Shown piece after piece: positions 54,120 through 64,000 of a stretch of DNA of 64,000 nt. Location: the NCBI GenBank assembly GCA_950097015.1, contig CATNEN010000001.1, forward strand, positions 13,909,501 through 13,973,500, given 5' to 3'. The stretch comes from Macrostomum hystrix (lineage: Eukaryota > Platyhelminthes > Macrostomidae). Made by a program: the position numbers and the translations under genes. Each line of letters starts with the position of its first letter. Position 1 is the stretch's first letter. A model generated the notes under the pieces. It worked only from the letters and a program-made list of their open reading frames with translations, did not search any database and was not told where the DNA came from.

Positions 54120-55675
54120 TCCCAATTAGTACAAAAAAGAGTTCTTATCGAATCCGCTTTGGAATCTTCCCAACTAGACTGGGATTTCTAATGAAATCTG
54201 CCCTGGAATCTTCCCAACTAGACTGGGATTTCTAATGAAATCTGCCCTGGAATCTTCCCAACTAGACTGGGATTTCTAATGAAATCTGCCCTGGAATCTT
54301 CCCAACTAGACTGGGATTTCTAATGAAATCTGCTTTGGAATCTTCCCAACTAGACTGGGATTTCTAATGAAATCTGCTTTGGAATCTTCCCAACTAGACT
54401 GGGATTTCTAATGAAATCTGCCCTGGAATCTTCCCAACTAGACTGGGATTTCTAATGAAATCTGCTTTGGAATCTTCCCAACTAGACTGGGATTTCTAAT
54501 GAAATCTGCTTTGGAATCTTCCCAACTAGACTGGGATTTCTAATGAAATCTGCCCTGGAATCTTCCCAACTAGACTGGGATTTCTAATGAAATCTGCCCT
54601 GGAATCTTCCCAACTAGACTGGGATTTCTAATGAAATCTGCCCTGGAATCTTCCCAACTAAACTGGGATTTCTAATGAAATCTGCCCTGGAATCTTCCCA
54701 ACTAAACTGGGATTTCTAATGAAATCTGCCCTGGAATCTTCCCAACTAGACTGGGATTTCTAATGAAATCTGCCCTGGAATCTTCCCAACTAAACTGGGA
54801 TTTCTAATAAAATCTGCCCTGGAATCTTCCCAACTAAACTGGGATTTCTAATGAAATCTGCCCTGGAATCTTCCCAACTAGACTGGGATTTCTAATGAAA
54901 TCTGCCCTGGAATCTTCCCAACTAAACTGGGATTTCTAATGAAATCTGCCCTGGAATCTTCCCAACTAAACTGGGATTTCTAATGAAATCTGCCCTGGAA
55001 TCTTCCCAACTAGACTGGTATTTCTAATGAAATCTGCCCTGGAATCTTCCCAACTAAACTGGGATTTCTAATGAAATCTGCCCTAAAATCTTCCCAACTA
55101 GACTGGGATTTCTAATGAAATCTGCCCTGGAATCTTCCCAACTAGACTGGGATTTCTAATGAAATCTGCCCTGGAATCTTCCCAACTAGACTGGGATTTC
55201 TAATGAAATCTGCCCTGGAATCTTCCCAACTAGACTGGGATTTCTAATGAAATCTGCCCTGGAATCTTCCCAACTAGACTGGGATTTCTAATGAAATCTG
55301 CCCTGGAATCGTCCGAACTAGACTGAGATTTCTAATGAAATCTGCTTTGGAATCGTCTTAACTAGACTGGGATTTCTAAAGGAATCCGCTTTGGAATCGT
55401 CTCAGCGAGACTGGGATTTCTAAAGGAATCCGCTTTGGAATCGTCTTAACTAGACTGGGATTTCTAAAGGAATCAGCTTTGGAATCGTCTTAACTAGACT
55501 GGGATTTCTAAAGGAATCAGCTTTGGAATCGTCTTAACTAGACTGGGATTTCTAAAGGAATCCGCTTTGGAATCGTCTCAGAGAGACTAGGATTTCTAAA
55601 GGAATCCGCTTTGGAATCGTCTCAGAGAGACTAGGATTTCTAAAGGAATCCGCTTTGGAATCGTCGAAAGAGTCT
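54120..55675. repeat. 44-bp minisatellite (GGAATCTTCCCAACTAGACT core)
   Basis: About 35 copies of a 44-bp unit, GAAATCTGCCCTGGAATCTT plus CCCAACTAGACTGGGATTTC plus TAAT. The right-hand part (from about 55300) shows diverged units with AAGGAATCCGCTTTGGAATCG. It lies between the OCRE-like gene and ANKRD40. Confidence 0.93.
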
Positions 55676-55858
55676 TTGAATCTACAATTTAAATCAAAAA
55701 GCAGACTTTAAGAACTAAAAACAATTGACAATAATGCAGCGCAAAACAAAAAGCAAAACAATGACTACATGTTTTCATTGTAATCAACTCAACAGTTAAA
55801 CAATACTCTAATAAAGTGTTAACAAAACAGAACTAGAATGAGCAGTTAGTACAGTTTA

Positions 55859-58495
55859 CTAGAAGGTCCTCAGCACCAGCTCCAGCTGCTGTCCAGTCTG
55901 CAGTCTGCCAACGTCGCCATCGTTTCGCAGTCGGACATTGGGCAGCTTTCTGATTCGTTCAACGCTGGCCGGATCCTGGCCCAACTCCTGGCAGAGCAGC
56001 TCGAGCAGCTCGTCGTAGGACCGGTTTGGAAGCTCCACCTCGATGAAGTCCGGGTCTCTGGGTGAAAGAGATATGATGGGGTAGAATAATGACACAGGGA
56101 GAATTGATGGGGTAGAATAATGGCACAGGGAGAATTGATGGGGTAGAATAATGACACAGGGAGAATTGATGGGGTAGAATAATGGCACAGGGAGAATTGA
56201 TGGGGTAGAATAATGACACAGGGAGAATTGATGGGGTAGAATAATGGCACAGGGAGAATTGATGGGGTAGAATAATGGCACAGGGAGAATTGATGGGGTA
56301 GAATAATGGCACAGGGAGAATTGATGGGGTAGAATAATGGCACAGGGAGAATTGATGGGGTAGAATAATGACACAGGAAGAATTGATGGGGTAGAATAAT
56401 GACGAGGGAAGAATTGATGGGGTAGAATAATGACACAGGAGAATTGATGGGGTAGAATAATGACACAGGAGAATTGATGGGGTAGAATAATGACACAGGG
56501 AGAATTGATGGGGTAGAATAATAACACAGGGAGAATAGATGGGGTAGAATAATGACGAGGGAAGAATTGATGGGGTAGAATAATGACACAGGGAGAATTG
56601 ATGGGGTAGAATAATAACACAGGGAGAATAGATGGGGTAGAATAATGGCACAGGGAGAACTGATGGGGTAGAATAATGACACAGGGAGAATTGATGGGGT
56701 AGAATAATGGCACAGGGAGAATTGATGGGGTAGAATAATGACACAGGGAGAATTGATGGGGTAGAATAATGGCACAGGGAGAATAGATGGGGTAGAATAA
56801 TGACGAGGGAAGAATTGATGGGGTAGAATAATGACACAGGGAGAATTGATGGGGTAGAATAATAACACAGGGAGAACTGATGGGTAGAATAATGACACGG
56901 AGTGATGATCGGTAGAAAGATGAGTTCGGGATAAGGAATGTGGTAGAACTGAGGTAGGGAATGTATGAGATTGGTTGATTGGGCAATTGAAAGAAACAAG
57001 GAAAAATTAAGAACCAAAAGACGCATACCATAGGAAGTGAAATAAATTTATAGAGAGAAAAATCGTACCTAGACTTGGCCACCCTGGCCAACAAAAGCAG
57101 AGGTTGTGGCGCAGTTTTAGCTTCCAACAATGGCCTAGGAGCGGCGCCCAACACTTTAACGACACTGGGTCCGCCACCGTTAGCTCCGTCAGGCGATCGG
57201 TCAGTTTTTCTGGCGTAGGGAAATTCTGGATTGCGCAAATAGTTGGGCACAAATGTGGCGCCATTCGCATTGCCTGCTGATGTCGACGCCGAAGTCAAAT
57301 CCCCTTGCCCGACGGCGACGATGGAAGACGATTGCGAAGCGGTGGTCGCCAATATCTTGGCCAGCCTAGCTGAGCTGCAAACATCACCGGGAGTCTTACC
57401 TGCTGAGCACTTGGCAGCGGGATTAGCGCCAGCACCTGTGCCATTGCGGGAGAGCGACTGCTGTATAGGGAAGATTCCACTAATAACCTGAGCTGATTCT
57501 AAGGAAGATTCCACTAATAACTGAGCTGATTCTAGGGAAGATTCCACTAATAACCTGAGCTGATTCTAGGGAAGATTCCACTAGTAACTGAGCCGATTCT
57601 ACGGAAGATTCCACTAATAACTGAGCTGATTCTAGGGAAGATTCCACTAATAACTGAGCTGATTCTAGGGAAGATTCCACTAATAACCTGAGCTGATTCT
57701 AGGGAAGATTCCACTAGTAACTGAGCCGATTCTACGGAAGATTCCACTAATAACTGAGCTGATTCTAGGGAAGATTCCACTAATAACCTGAGCTGATTCT
57801 AGGGAAGATTCCACTAATAACTGAGCCGATTCTAGGGAAGATTCCACTAATAACTGAGCTGATTCTAGGGAAGATTCCACTAATAACCTGAGCTGATTCT
57901 AGGGAAGATTCCACTAATAACTGAGCCGATTCTAGGGAAGATTCCACTAATAACTGAGCCGATTCTAGGGAAGATTCCACTAATAACTAAGCCGATTCTA
58001 GGGAAAATTCCACTAATAACTGAGCCGATTCTAGGGAAGATTCCACTAATAACTGAGCTGATTCTAGGGACGATTCCACTAATAACTGGGTCGATTCTAG
58101 GGAAGATTCCACTAATAACTGAGCCGATTCTAGGGAAGATTCCACTAATAACTAAGCCGATTCTAGGGAAGATTCCAAAAAAAACTAAGCTGATTCTTGT
58201 AATTTGATTCAATATCAAAGCTTAATATCTAATTTGAGTAATTAGGTGAATTCGGTGATCAATCCTTACCCAGCAGCATGCTAACAATGTTCTCATGATT
58301 TCGCTTGGCAGCCCAGTGTAGCGCTGTCCATCCGTTGACGGAATTGGCTGAATTGACCCTGGCACCTGAAGTCAGCAGGCTAGCTACTCGATCAATATCG
58401 CCCTGTGCACTGGCCTCGCGTAGATCTTCGTCCAACGGCGAGGGAAAGCTGGCTGGCACCGACTTTGAATCGTCGCTTTGTTCAAGCTCCATCAT
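55859..58495 (-). CDS. ANKRD40: ANKRD40 homologue, three exons
   Basis: Exons 58495-58270, 57435-57069 and 56057-55859 join with phases 1 and 2 into about 263 residues (human ANKRD40 is 368). Exon 1 encodes two ankyrin helices (LREASAQGDIDRVASLL, then VNGWTALHWAAKRNHENIV). Exon 2 completes the second repeat (GKTPGDVCSSARLAKIL) and carries FVPNYLRNPEFPY, a signature of ANKRD40. Exon 3 is the conserved C-terminal domain (DFIEVELPNRSYDELLELLC, then ERIRKLPNVRLRNDGDVGRL and LELVL). The exon 2 acceptor GGCACAG was chosen because it restores the exact ankyrin spacing. The cellular role of the family is poorly known. Both introns are filled by minisatellites, and the linker between ankyrin and C-terminal parts is shorter than in vertebrates. 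Confidence 0.9.
56065..56905. repeat. 31-bp minisatellite in ANKRD40 intron 2
   Basis: About 27 copies of GAATTGATGGGGTAGAATAATGACACAGGGA. The main variants are GGCACAG and GACGAGG. All three minus-strand frames stay open, which is a repeat artefact. Confidence 0.93.
57470..58175. repeat. 33/34-bp minisatellite in ANKRD40 intron 1
   Basis: About 21 copies of a 33-34-bp unit (GGGAAGATTCCACTAATAAC then TGAGCTGATTCTA). On the left side three units form a 100-bp higher-order repeat (57480-57980). The unit contains GGAAGATTCC, the complement of the core in the 44-bp array next door. Confidence 0.92.
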
Positions 58496-58499
58496 TTGA

Positions 58500-59622
58500 T
58501 GCTGCGACGTTTCCACGATAACTTCGCTGGATAAAAGTGCAAAGAGGATTTTGGCTATTCGGGAGTTGAACTTACGATTACGAAGCCGTACGTGTAAGAA
58601 TAAGGAAATGAAAGAAGACTGGCTATCAGATCTCTCCTGTATATTTTCTTGATTCTTCACTTTGTCTCATTGCTTTCTGTTTTATGTGTCCCGTACTAAA
58701 TATAATTTAAATCTTAAGCGCACATGTCTTGCCAATTCGGCACGCATTTCATAAAAAGCGTTCAGCTGTGACCCTGACGACATGCTAAGCCGGCTATTTA
58801 CAACTACAGTTTCAAGCCTGTAGAGCATGGGGTGGGTGTTCACTTAGTCTAGCCATGCGACTTTTGTGGCACGCTTTCTGGCGCGCGCACCGGGGTAAGA
58901 GAAATCAGTGTACATTTGTACACTTTATATTACACACTATACACGTCCTTATCTAGCTGTCTATGGAGGAGGGTTGGGGCAGATAAGAAAATGGGGTGGT
59001 GGGTTTGGACGGTCAGAAAGGAATGCACAAGCTAGCAAAGCCTTTACGGGTGTGAGAAATGAGGGACAGAAGAGTAGAGAGAAGGATGAAGGGTAGTGGA
59101 AAGTGCAGCCCAGATAGAACAGGCGCATTGTACATCGAAGTCTCCACCCTACGTAAAATGACAGAAGCAAGCGGAGCAAATGCTGCAAATTTTAGGTAGA
59201 GAGAATTGCACCACCATTGCTAAAGGCAATTTTTTAATTTCATTTAGCCTTACCAAAATAGTTTGTCTATTCGATGTGAATGTAAGCAGAAGGGAAGGCC
59301 GAAATTAGTTTAACAGACAACAATCCTAGAAACGGAGTGCTCAACTGGTCGGCGCAGAAAAAAACAACAGATCATAAATAGAAAAGGGTGGCAGACGGCA
59401 TTGCCTTTGATTCTGCTTTAACCTGCACTATATAGCAGCGAGACTTAACAAGGTGAGTGATACTGAAAATAATATTTTATTATATTTACCATGTTTATCC
59501 TCGAAATTCGTATTAAAGCGAAAGCTATTAATTAAGTTATTCGACTATTTTGACAGAGTTCCAAATAAGAAAGGACGTCCTGCTGGTCCTGGTGACAAGG
59601 AACTAAAATACTGTACATTTTA
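58500..59622. other. Intergenic between divergent ANKRD40 and the RING/NHL gene
   Basis: No gene. It must hold both promoters. A donor-like AACAAG|GTGAGTG at 59451 and an acceptor TTTTGACAG at 59556 suggest a small 5' UTR intron of the RING/NHL gene. CACTATATAGC at about 59427-59435 is TATA-like but too close to that donor to be convincing. Confidence 0.4.
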
Positions 59623-62600
59623 ATGATAAAAGAATTTCACTCCCTTGACAATGAACTTTCAGATCCGAACTATAGACAGGGCTGCAGAGCAAGTATGTAC
59701 GCGGCAACACTGGGACAGGAGTCTATTAAACCGCCAGGTTCCCCTTCAACAGCATCCGACTGTCTAAAAGAATTAGTCGTCGATTGCACCTGCCCAATCT
59801 GTCAAGAGGTGTACACTAATCCGTACCAGTTAACTTGCGGACACTCCTTCTGTTTGAGATGCTTTGAAAAGTTGAAGAGAAAATGGGAGAAGCGAACGAC
59901 TAGAAGTGGTGGCGGTGGCGGTGGCGGCGGCGGTGGCGGCGGAGGTGGTGGTACACAAACGATCAGTTTGGGTCATATGTTGTCAATGCAGTTTTCAGCT
60001 CTAATTAGTGCAGGTGGAGGCGGAGGCGGTGACAGCAGCGATCCGCTCCAGTGCCCAGTCTGTCGGACAAGTATCGATCCGCATAGGCCGCTAAAACCGG
60101 ACCATAACATTCGCTCGCTATTGTACACGTTGAAGACTGTCAAAGCTGGCTGCTGTCAGGAGCCAGATTGTTGGAATAAGCGCGAGGTGTGCTGCACCGA
60201 CTGCTCCTGCGGTCTGTGCGCCAAGCATCACAAAGCCAAGCTGGAAGTGTTGCGCTCTGGTTGCGACAGTTTAGCTCGCGAGGCTGACAAGTTTTTGCAA
60301 GAAAAATCCGAAGAGACTGAGCGAATGCAGGTAAATAATTTGGGGCAGTTTAATCCTCGATAATTGCGAATTTTTACCTAAGCAATTGTACGTCATGGCG
60401 AAAAGCATATTGGAGCTAGTCTAAAACAATAGTTTTGTAATTTCGTAGCGTTTTTACTAAACGAACGACTTAGCAACTAGGCGTAAAATATAACAATAGA
60501 CATGCTTTTTAAACATTAAGAATAGTTGTTCGAGTCTGAAGAAAAACTTTAAAAGTTACAAAAGCGACATGCGCAAGTGTAACACTTTGCTGTCAAGGTA
60601 TCAATTTCATTAGATTAGCTTGCACAACACTGTTCGTATCGCTTCAATAGGATCTAGTAGCCATTCTGTGCGTTAGACATCAATTTTCCAAACATTCAGC
60701 AGTCCATGGCGACACTCATTCAAATTTCTCACATTGAGCTAATGCTGGTATTTGTTTTTTTCATCTAGGTAAACTGATGTAATGACATGCAGTAATTATG
60801 TGCCTTGGAAACAAATTGTCAGAAAACTTGATACTGTAACCACTGAGTTAGAAGCTAACCTTAAATCCGTAAAGACAGTCTCTCAATGGATTTTACAATA
60901 GCTAAATTGTAATAGCTAAGTCTTATCAAACACCATTGCAGACCCAGCTGGCTGATGCGGATGCCAAGCTAGACGAGTTAAACGCTGCAATGCTGCAGTC
61001 ACTACAGGAGCGCATGTCTCAATGCAGCGATCAATTAGCTGCCGTTAAAAAGCAAACCGAATCTGAACAGACGGAGATAGCCAAAATTGGTGCCGAGCTC
61101 AAACTTGAAGCTCAACAATTGCTTCAGTTGTTGGATAAAGACGATCATGTTACACAGGAGGTGAATTCATGTCTAAAAATGCTTATCGATGCTATAGGTT
61201 TGTTTCAGAACTGCAAACAATTTGTCCATTCTGGTCAATAATAATTCCAGGCTCTCAACCAACGAGACCAACTAAAACGGCGAGTGCAGACGGTCACTAG
61301 CCAGTATCCATCGAGATCTCTGCAATTTGGCTTCGAAGCCGCTAAAGTGACCGCTGAGCAAGCTAGTCTATTGCAAACAGTTTCCGTTAGAATTCTAAAG
61401 CGACCTTACACCGAGACTGACAAACTAAAGCCCAGCATGCTGAAGAAGACTAAGCGAGGCGAACCATGGGAAGTGCGCCTACTAGAGGATAACAAACTAT
61501 TGGTCAACTATAAAGGCTTTCCAACACGACGATTTCACATATTTAATGCTGAAACATTAAAAGAGATCAGCACTATTGAATTGCAATTGTCGCAGGGCCA
61601 ATTTCCTGGCCAGGTGTGCGTCTGCCGACAAAGGGAGCGAATTCTGGCAACCGATCCTAAGAATCACTGCGTCTACGAGTTCAACTATAAGGTGCGGCCT
61701 TGATTCAAATTCTTCTCTGTCACGATTAAAGTTTACGCGATTTCGATAGGTCGTTTAATCAGTTACACTAAGACCTTTAAAGTCGTAAAAATGCACAAAA
61801 GCGACATTAAAACACCGGAAATTTGTTTAAACTACGGGTCTTAAGTTAAAAGTTAAACTAACGGGTGAAAAACCTGACGAAGCAAAAGTCAGGATCCAAT
61901 TCCATAAATAGCGATTTCATTTCAGGGTCAAGTGACCGGCCAGTTTGGCAGCAAAGGTGACGAGCCAAATGAGCTTCACACGCCCAAGGGTATGTACGTG
62001 TACGAAAACATCCTATACGTGGTGGACAGTAAAAACAAGCGGGTGCAACTGTTCGACATGGACAAGGCCTATCAGAATGTTGGCAGCATTGTACACGACA
62101 GTCTGAGCACCAATATACAGGTGAGAAGCGAGAAACTACCTTAATCATTCTTTGATTTTCTAAAATTTACGATACGATATTGGTTTAAAAAACATCACAC
62201 CTAGGAATCTAGGAAAATAACCCTAGATTCTATGATGAGAATCGGATATTCTAGGAAAATAATCTTAGATTCTAGGATGAGAATCCCATATTCTAGGAAT
62301 ATAATCCTAGATTCTAGGATGAGAATCCGATATTCTAGGAAAATAATCCTAGATTCTAGGATGAGAATCCGATATTCTAGGAAAATAATCATAGATTCTA
62401 GCAATAGAATCCTAGATTCTAGGAACAGAATCCTAGATTCTAGGAAAATAATCCTAGATTTTAGGAATAGAATCCTAGATTCTAGGAACAGAATCCTAGA
62501 TTCTAGGAAAATGATCCGAGATTTTAGGAAAAGAATCCTAGATTCTAGGAAAAGAATCCTAGATTCTAGGAAAAGAATCCTAGATTCTAGGAAAAGAATC

Positions 62601-63125
62601 CTAGAAATTTAGAAGGGAAACCTAGATTCTAGTTATAGAATCCAAATTTCTAGGAAAACAATCCTTTATTCTGGGAAAACGAATCGCAGGTCCTAGTACA
62701 CAAATCCTAGGACTCAGGAGTAGGATCAAGACTCCTGACCATAAATTATTGCGCATTGAACTCAGGCTGTTTTTGCCGGACCAGCTAGCATTGTGGTTTG
62801 CGACCGTGGCAGCGACAGTCTAATTGTATTCGACCGAGTTAGTCGAGCCTACCTGAAGAAGCTGCCAGCAGGTGGCGAACCATTTGACGCTTGCACGGAC
62901 AGATTCGACAATATGATAGTTTCGCTGACCAGAGAGCGCAAGGTGAGAATATTCGACTCGACAATTACGCATTGCATCAATACGTTTAACGTCGGCTTGC
63001 CGCCTGAGGCAGAATCGGATAAATTGCAAAACTATTTGCACGGAGTGACTTTCGATCTGACCACGGATCGGCTGTTTGTTGCGGAGGCTTTCGCTAAGAG
63101 GCTGCTCAGATTTGACATGACCTGA
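59623..63125 (+). CDS. RING/B-box/coiled-coil/NHL protein (TRIM-like ubiquitin ligase), five exons
   Basis: Exons 59623-60330, 60942-61160, 61251-61691, 61926-62120 and 62766-63125 all join in phase 0 to about 640 residues. The RING has C57, C60, C72, H74, C77, C80, C144 and C147. It is followed by a B-box-like Cys/His cluster (CCQEPDC...CCTDCSCGLCAKHH), a coiled coil (exon 2), and NHL propeller repeats (QFGSKGDEPNELHTPKGMYV, YVVDSKNKRVQLF, VVCDRGSDSLIVFD). The layout is that of TRIM-NHL E3 ligases, whose NHL propeller often binds RNA or protein. Which member (TRIM2/3, TRIM71, other) is unclear. Unusually, about 63 residues with a 15-Gly run separate the last two Cys pairs of the RING. Intron 4 holds a palindromic minisatellite. 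Confidence 0.85.
62215..62640. repeat. 21/42-bp palindromic minisatellite in the last intron of the RING/NHL gene
   Basis: Left units of 42 bp (GATATTCTAGGAAAATAATC then CTAGATTCTAGGATGAGAATCC) give way to 21-bp units (AATCCTAGATTCTAGGAAAAG). Each unit contains the palindrome CCTAGATTCTAGG, so both strands look alike and show open frames. Confidence 0.88.
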
Positions 63126-63513
63126 CAATGGTCGTTTTGTTCTTTATGACAGTCTAAATGATTCGCTCTATAAATTAGCCTTGGCTCGATAAACCATCAG
63201 TTTTGTGTGATAGGGAAAATTCTGTGATTGAAAAAATGTTGATCATTTTCGGCTTTTTTGTAAGCATTGTGCCTTTGACTAAGCAGACACGTTATTGTGA
63301 AAAGTAATATGCCTAGATGATTGATAGATAACAATTGAGTTTTCATATTTGTACTCTAGAATCAGTTTTGTGTTCTCATAGTTATGCTGAATGATACCAA
63401 ATGCCAAATAAGTAACTGCACCAGCAAAACTTATCCTAGTTGAATCAATTGATGTTTTATCTAATTAACCTTTACCAGTTTGCCTAGTGCGTCTATATAA
63501 CTGTGATTTGTTA

Positions 63514-63519
63514 AATAAA
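63514..63519 (+). terminator. Polyadenylation signal of the RING/NHL gene
   Basis: AATAAA lies about 390 bp after the stop codon; no earlier canonical hexamer is seen on the plus strand. Confidence 0.5.
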
Positions 63520-64000
63520 TATTATTCAGGAGAAAATAACATTATTCACTACCTTAATGAGTCATCCTCGTTGGATTGTTTATGCATTGCATCTGGTAAT
63601 TAAATTTACCAGTAAATTTAAATTAGTCTGAGTAAAGCAAGCACTAGGGTGGTTTAGGATGTAATTACATCAACGGTCTTCCAGGTGAATAATTTTTATT
63701 CAGCTTTTGCCTTAATTTGCCTTATTGACAAGGCTGAGAGCAGCTTTTCAGTCCTCGGACTAAGGGACTCGCCACACTCACCATGATTTGTACCACAGCT
63801 GCGAGAACCGAAGCACCAGCGAATTAAGTGTCTCGCTAAAATACACAAATCGTGCCCCAAAAGGGCGTGCAGCCGACAGCACAGCCGCAGCTATTTAGCC
63901 CATGGACCGAGAGGACACGCCACACCAACCCTCAATTAACCAAGCTAATGCTGGTTTCCATTTAACAGCAGGGTGAACTGAAGCAAAAGGACACAACTTG
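63520..64000. other. No gene recognised
   Basis: Intergenic sequence with no domain-bearing frame. The last 280 bp are less AT-rich and could be a dispersed repeat, but no match inside the window was found. Confidence 0.35.

Noticed and set aside
55859-57547. One long minus-strand ORF covering ANKRD40 exons 2-3 and the array between them
   Set aside because: The array is an intron: donor at 57068 and acceptor at 56058 restore the ANKRD40 sequence without it.

Overview
The window is metazoan nuclear DNA. Genes are spliced with GT-AG introns, and the recognisable families are animal ones: claspin, ANKRD40, a DEG/ENaC channel, a RING/B-box/NHL protein and a PAN/glycine-rich secreted protein. 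The mobile DNA is also animal-type: mariner, Gypsy-like fragments, a tyrosine-recombinase element and tRNA-derived SINEs. The repeat load, the GC-rich coding exons and the short, repeat-filled introns suggest a lophotrochozoan such as a free-living flatworm. That placement is inference with low confidence.

Layout. 1-6.4 kb is a nested stack of transposons. A minus-strand LTR element carries gag and a second ORF. It is split by a tyrosine-recombinase element with terminal inverted repeats, and its second ORF is cut by a mariner. 7.8-13.7 kb holds four minisatellites around a four-exon gene for a secreted PAN/glycine-rich protein (9.3-11.5 kb). 14.5-17.3 kb is a minus-strand DEG/ENaC channel with a repetitive N-terminus. 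18-21.7 kb is mostly gene-poor, with a 174-bp duplication and a decayed Gypsy reverse transcriptase. 21.75-29.9 kb is claspin, whose first intron is 4 kb of 21-bp satellite. 32.3-38.9 kb is an unrecognised gene (gene A) whose coding region contains a large 27-bp minisatellite. 39.2-43.1 kb holds a broken TBP-like gene and a Gypsy integrase fragment. 43.7-47.8 kb is a second copy of the gene A segment (gene B), broken by a long-TIR transposon and two tiny perfect hairpins. 48.3-53.7 kb is an unrecognised minus-strand gene with an OCRE-like C-terminus. 55.9-58.5 kb is minus-strand ANKRD40. 59.6-63.1 kb is a RING/B-box/NHL gene.

How it fits together. The host genes are ordinary single-copy genes, and nothing shows that they act in one pathway. 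Almost every one has an intron built from its own private minisatellite. The segmental copies A and B are useful because each shows the empty site of insertions in the other, which fixes target-site duplications exactly: CTATC for an LTR element, AGTAACAC for the long-TIR transposon, CATTAGTC for one hairpin. The other hairpin (GATTGGC) is resolved by comparing the two arms of the TIR. The strongest candidates for something undescribed are the TIR-flanked tyrosine-recombinase element, the 36- and 43-bp hairpin insertions with 7-8 bp duplications, and the frame-preserving coding minisatellite of gene A.
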